Of a stretch of DNA of 46,704 bases, positions 44,974 through 46,704 are shown in pieces; within the stretch, counting starts at the first letter, position 1, and each line of letters opens with the position of its first letter. The translations under genes and the position numbers were made by a program. The stretch is from CAYLYP01 sp964387795 (GTDB lineage Bacteria; Bacteroidota; Bacteroidia; Bacteroidales; UBA7960), in NCBI GenBank assembly GCA_964387795.1, contig CAYLYP010000020.1:1-46704 (forward strand). The letters run 5' to 3'. The notes beneath the pieces were generated by a model. That model ran no database searches. It worked only from the letters and a program-made list of their open reading frames with translations, and was not told where the DNA came from.

Positions 44974-45363
44974 ATGATAGATTTTCTGCTAATGATAGAT
45001 GACAGTGAAATAGATAATATGGTTCATAAAAAAGTAGTCCAGAAAGCAGCATTTGCTAATGATATAGTAATAAAAAAGTCAGCGATGTCTGCCTTGGATT
45101 ATTTGAATGAAATAATAGAAAAAGCACCCGAAAAGGTTCCCAATCTGATATTTTTAGATATACGAATGCCTGAAATGGATGGTTTTGGCTTTCTTGCTGA
45201 ATTCAATAAATTACCGGCCCAAATTCTTCAAAAAACAAAGGTTATCATGCTTTCTTCATCAATAGATGCAGAAGATCATAAAAAAGCAAATGAAAGTCCT
45301 TATGTAATAAAGTTCATCAACAAACCCTTGAAAACAACCGATCTGGAAAGTATTGAACTCTAA
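44974..45363 (+). CDS. single-domain response regulator
   Basis: A 129-residue stand-alone receiver. MIDDSEIDNM gives the acidic pocket (Asp9, Asp10); the phospho-acceptor is Asp62 in LIFLDIRMPEMDG, and INKPL holds the conserved Lys. No output domain follows, so it must act by protein contact or as a relay intermediate, as the small PAS-kinase-linked receivers of Bacteroidota and cyanobacteria do. It lies 133 bases after the multi-PAS kinase and 13 bases before the NarL-type regulator. Confidence 0.93.
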   Translation: MIDFLLMIDDSEIDNMVHKKVVQKAAFANDIVIKKSAMSALDYLNEIIEKAPEKVPNLIFLDIRMPEMDGFGFLAEFNKLPAQILQKTKVIMLSSSIDAEDHKKANESPYVIKFINKPLKTTDLESIEL

Positions 45364-45376
45364 AAAAAAACCAGCT

Positions 45377-46045
45377 ATGAATCCTCAGAAATTAAAGAAG
45401 ACAAGAGTATTTATTGTTGACGACCATATCATTTTCAGGCAAGGCTTAAAAGTATTGCTTGAAGAAATAGATTGGGTTGAACATGTTGGAGAAGCCGAAA
45501 ACGGGGAGGATTTTCTGGAAATGTTTAAGAAACAAATTGCAGATATTGTTCTGATGGATATCAAAATGCCGAAAGTAAATGGCATCAATTCAACCAAACT
45601 AATCAAGCAAAGGTTCCCAGACCTAAAAATTATAGCCCTGTCAATGTTTGGAGAAGGGGAATATCTTGAAGAAATAATACAGGCTGGAGCTTCTGGCTAT
45701 CTCTTAAAAAATGTTGACAAAGAAGAACTTGAAAAAGCCCTGTCAACAGTTATTAATGGAGGAAATTACTATAGCCAGGAAATGATTTCTGTGGTTACAT
45801 CAAGCCTAATTAATCGCAAAACAGATGATAAAGCCAAGGAAATTGTTTCAAGTTTTACTGAAAGGGAACTTGAAATTCTTGAATTAGTATGTCAGGGTTT
45901 AAATAATATTGAAATAGCAAAAATATTAGATTTAAGTCCCAGAACAGTTGGTGGTCACCGGAACAATATGTTGTCAAAATCAGGTCTTAAAAACACCGCA
46001 GCACTTGTTTCATTTGCAATTACAAATAATATTGTAAAGAAATAA
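45377..46045 (+). CDS. NarL/FixJ-family response regulator (REC-LuxR HTH)
   Basis: A 222-residue transcription regulator. ATG 45377 (MNPQKLKKTRVFIVDDH) is chosen over a TTG inside the previous gene. The receiver (10-130) has Asp61 in IVLMDIKMPKVNG and Lys near 110 (YLLKNVDKEE). The C-terminal LuxR-type helix-turn-helix (about 155-215) reads FTERELEILELVCQGLNNIE, then IAKILDLSPRTVGGHRNNML. Phosphorylation should promote dimerisation and DNA binding. It is the likely output of the multi-PAS kinase upstream; targets are unknown. Confidence 0.95.
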   Translation: MNPQKLKKTRVFIVDDHIIFRQGLKVLLEEIDWVEHVGEAENGEDFLEMFKKQIADIVLMDIKMPKVNGINSTKLIKQRFPDLKIIALSMFGEGEYLEEIIQAGASGYLLKNVDKEELEKALSTVINGGNYYSQEMISVVTSSLINRKTDDKAKEIVSSFTERELEILELVCQGLNNIEIAKILDLSPRTVGGHRNNMLSKSGLKNTAALVSFAITNNIVKK

Positions 46046-46266
46046 CAGCTTTTAAGCCTTTTATTAGTATCATCTGAAGACGAATGACAATCTGAATAAA
46101 AATTGTTTATAATCCTGTTTTATCGGTAAAAAATTATGTTGTTTCCCTTCATTTGGGTTGCCAGGTTTATAGCGAATTTTGGCTTAGTTCTTTTAAACCG
46201 GAATAAATATATTGTAATTATCAGATAGCTTTTCATGTTTGCCATTTTTATTTGTGTTTGTATTTA

Positions 46267-46491
46267 GGGTCTGCTGAAAAAGTCTTTAAGGTATCAGATG
46301 CGAGGCAACAAGGCGAAATTGTATAATAATACTATGAGCCGATGGCAACGAAGCAGATGATGCCTTAAAGACTAATGCAAACAAGATGCAAACATATTAG
46401 CGCTTCTGGAAATAAATCCTTGCATGCAGAATGAAATTGTTGCTTCGTAATAGATGCATGTCCTGCTTGTTAAGTGTTTTTCAGCAGACCC
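46267..46491. mobile_element. 225-bp MITE-like element with 15-bp perfect TIRs and 6-bp target duplication
   Basis: The ends GGGTCTGCTGAAAAA (46267-46281) and TTTTTCAGCAGACCC (46477-46491) are exact inverted repeats. The same hexamer TATTTA flanks both sides (46261-46266 and 46492-46497), as expected of a target-site duplication. Inside is a second imperfect inverted repeat, GTCTTTAAGG (from 46282) against CCTTAAAGAC (ending 46372), which begins right after the left end. There is no transposase or open frame, so the element would need a helper insertion sequence with matching ends. I cannot name the family with certainty. It lies between the NarL-type regulator and the window end. Confidence 0.8.
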
Positions 46492-46704
46492 TATTTAATT
46501 CGCAAACGTATTCGGTTTGTATAAGGATAAGATTATATTCATCTGAATTATATCGTTTTTCAGTTTAAACAGGCCATACATTATAAAGTAAAAATACCCA
46601 GTTATAATTCAGGCAATTTTACTAAAAATACCAACTTAAAACAACCTGTTTAAAATACATAATAACGCCACAATAAATCAATGACTTACGCTTTTATTTG
46701 CATA

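Overview
The window looks like chromosomal DNA of a member of the Bacteroidota, probably a Bacteroidales-like environmental species. The reasons are the AT-rich sequence, the near absence of Shine-Dalgarno sites, several TAnnTTTG-type -7 promoter boxes, and the gene content: hybrid two-component kinases with a Bacteroidota-type HAMP/GAF/PAS layout, Mpl, and a lone large alpha-2-macroglobulin. MqnE implies menaquinone synthesis by the futalosine route. No tRNA, rRNA, CRISPR array, transposase or phage gene was recognised.

Layout. 1-2597: mnmE (minus; only two bases of its stop codon lie outside the window), then an intergenic stretch with a perfect 19-bp hairpin and a 3' remnant of a succinyl-CoA synthetase alpha gene, then a DUF4332 protein. 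3082-19102: mostly plus-strand housekeeping genes: alpha-2-macroglobulin, mqnE, smpB, recR, a glycosyltransferase, a 2-oxoacid dehydrogenase E2, a DnaQ-like exonuclease and an FAA-family hydrolase. They are interrupted by two minus-strand genes, a HEAT-like repeat protein and a sodium:solute symporter.

19241-32326 is the most interesting part. Seven tightly spaced minus-strand genes, with gaps of 4 to 22 bases, run in transcription order as a dCache hybrid kinase, a PAS hybrid kinase, a DUF4407 membrane protein, CheR, a kinase-like protein, CheD and CheB. They meet a membrane HAMP/GAF/PAS protein head-on, with 4 bases between the two stop codons. All three chemosensory adaptation enzymes are present, but the window has no CheA, CheW or classical methyl-accepting receptor. 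The kinase-like protein has Asn where the phospho-accepting His should be. One hybrid kinase has lost both the first-receiver Asp and the HPt His. The genes look like a receptor-modification system rewired onto phosphorelay proteins.

32808-41920: an orphan ParA ATPase, a GC-richer array of 11-bp repeats, a YbaN/DUF454 membrane protein, an alpha/beta hydrolase, an LRR protein, a compact mpl-ung-outer-membrane-protein operon on minus, and a divergent metallo-beta-lactamase-fold hydrolase. 42243-46045: a second signalling group made of a multi-PAS kinase with a degenerate N-terminal receiver, a single-domain receiver and a NarL-type regulator. A 225-bp MITE-like element with 15-bp perfect terminal inverted repeats and 6-bp flanking duplications lies at 46267-46491.
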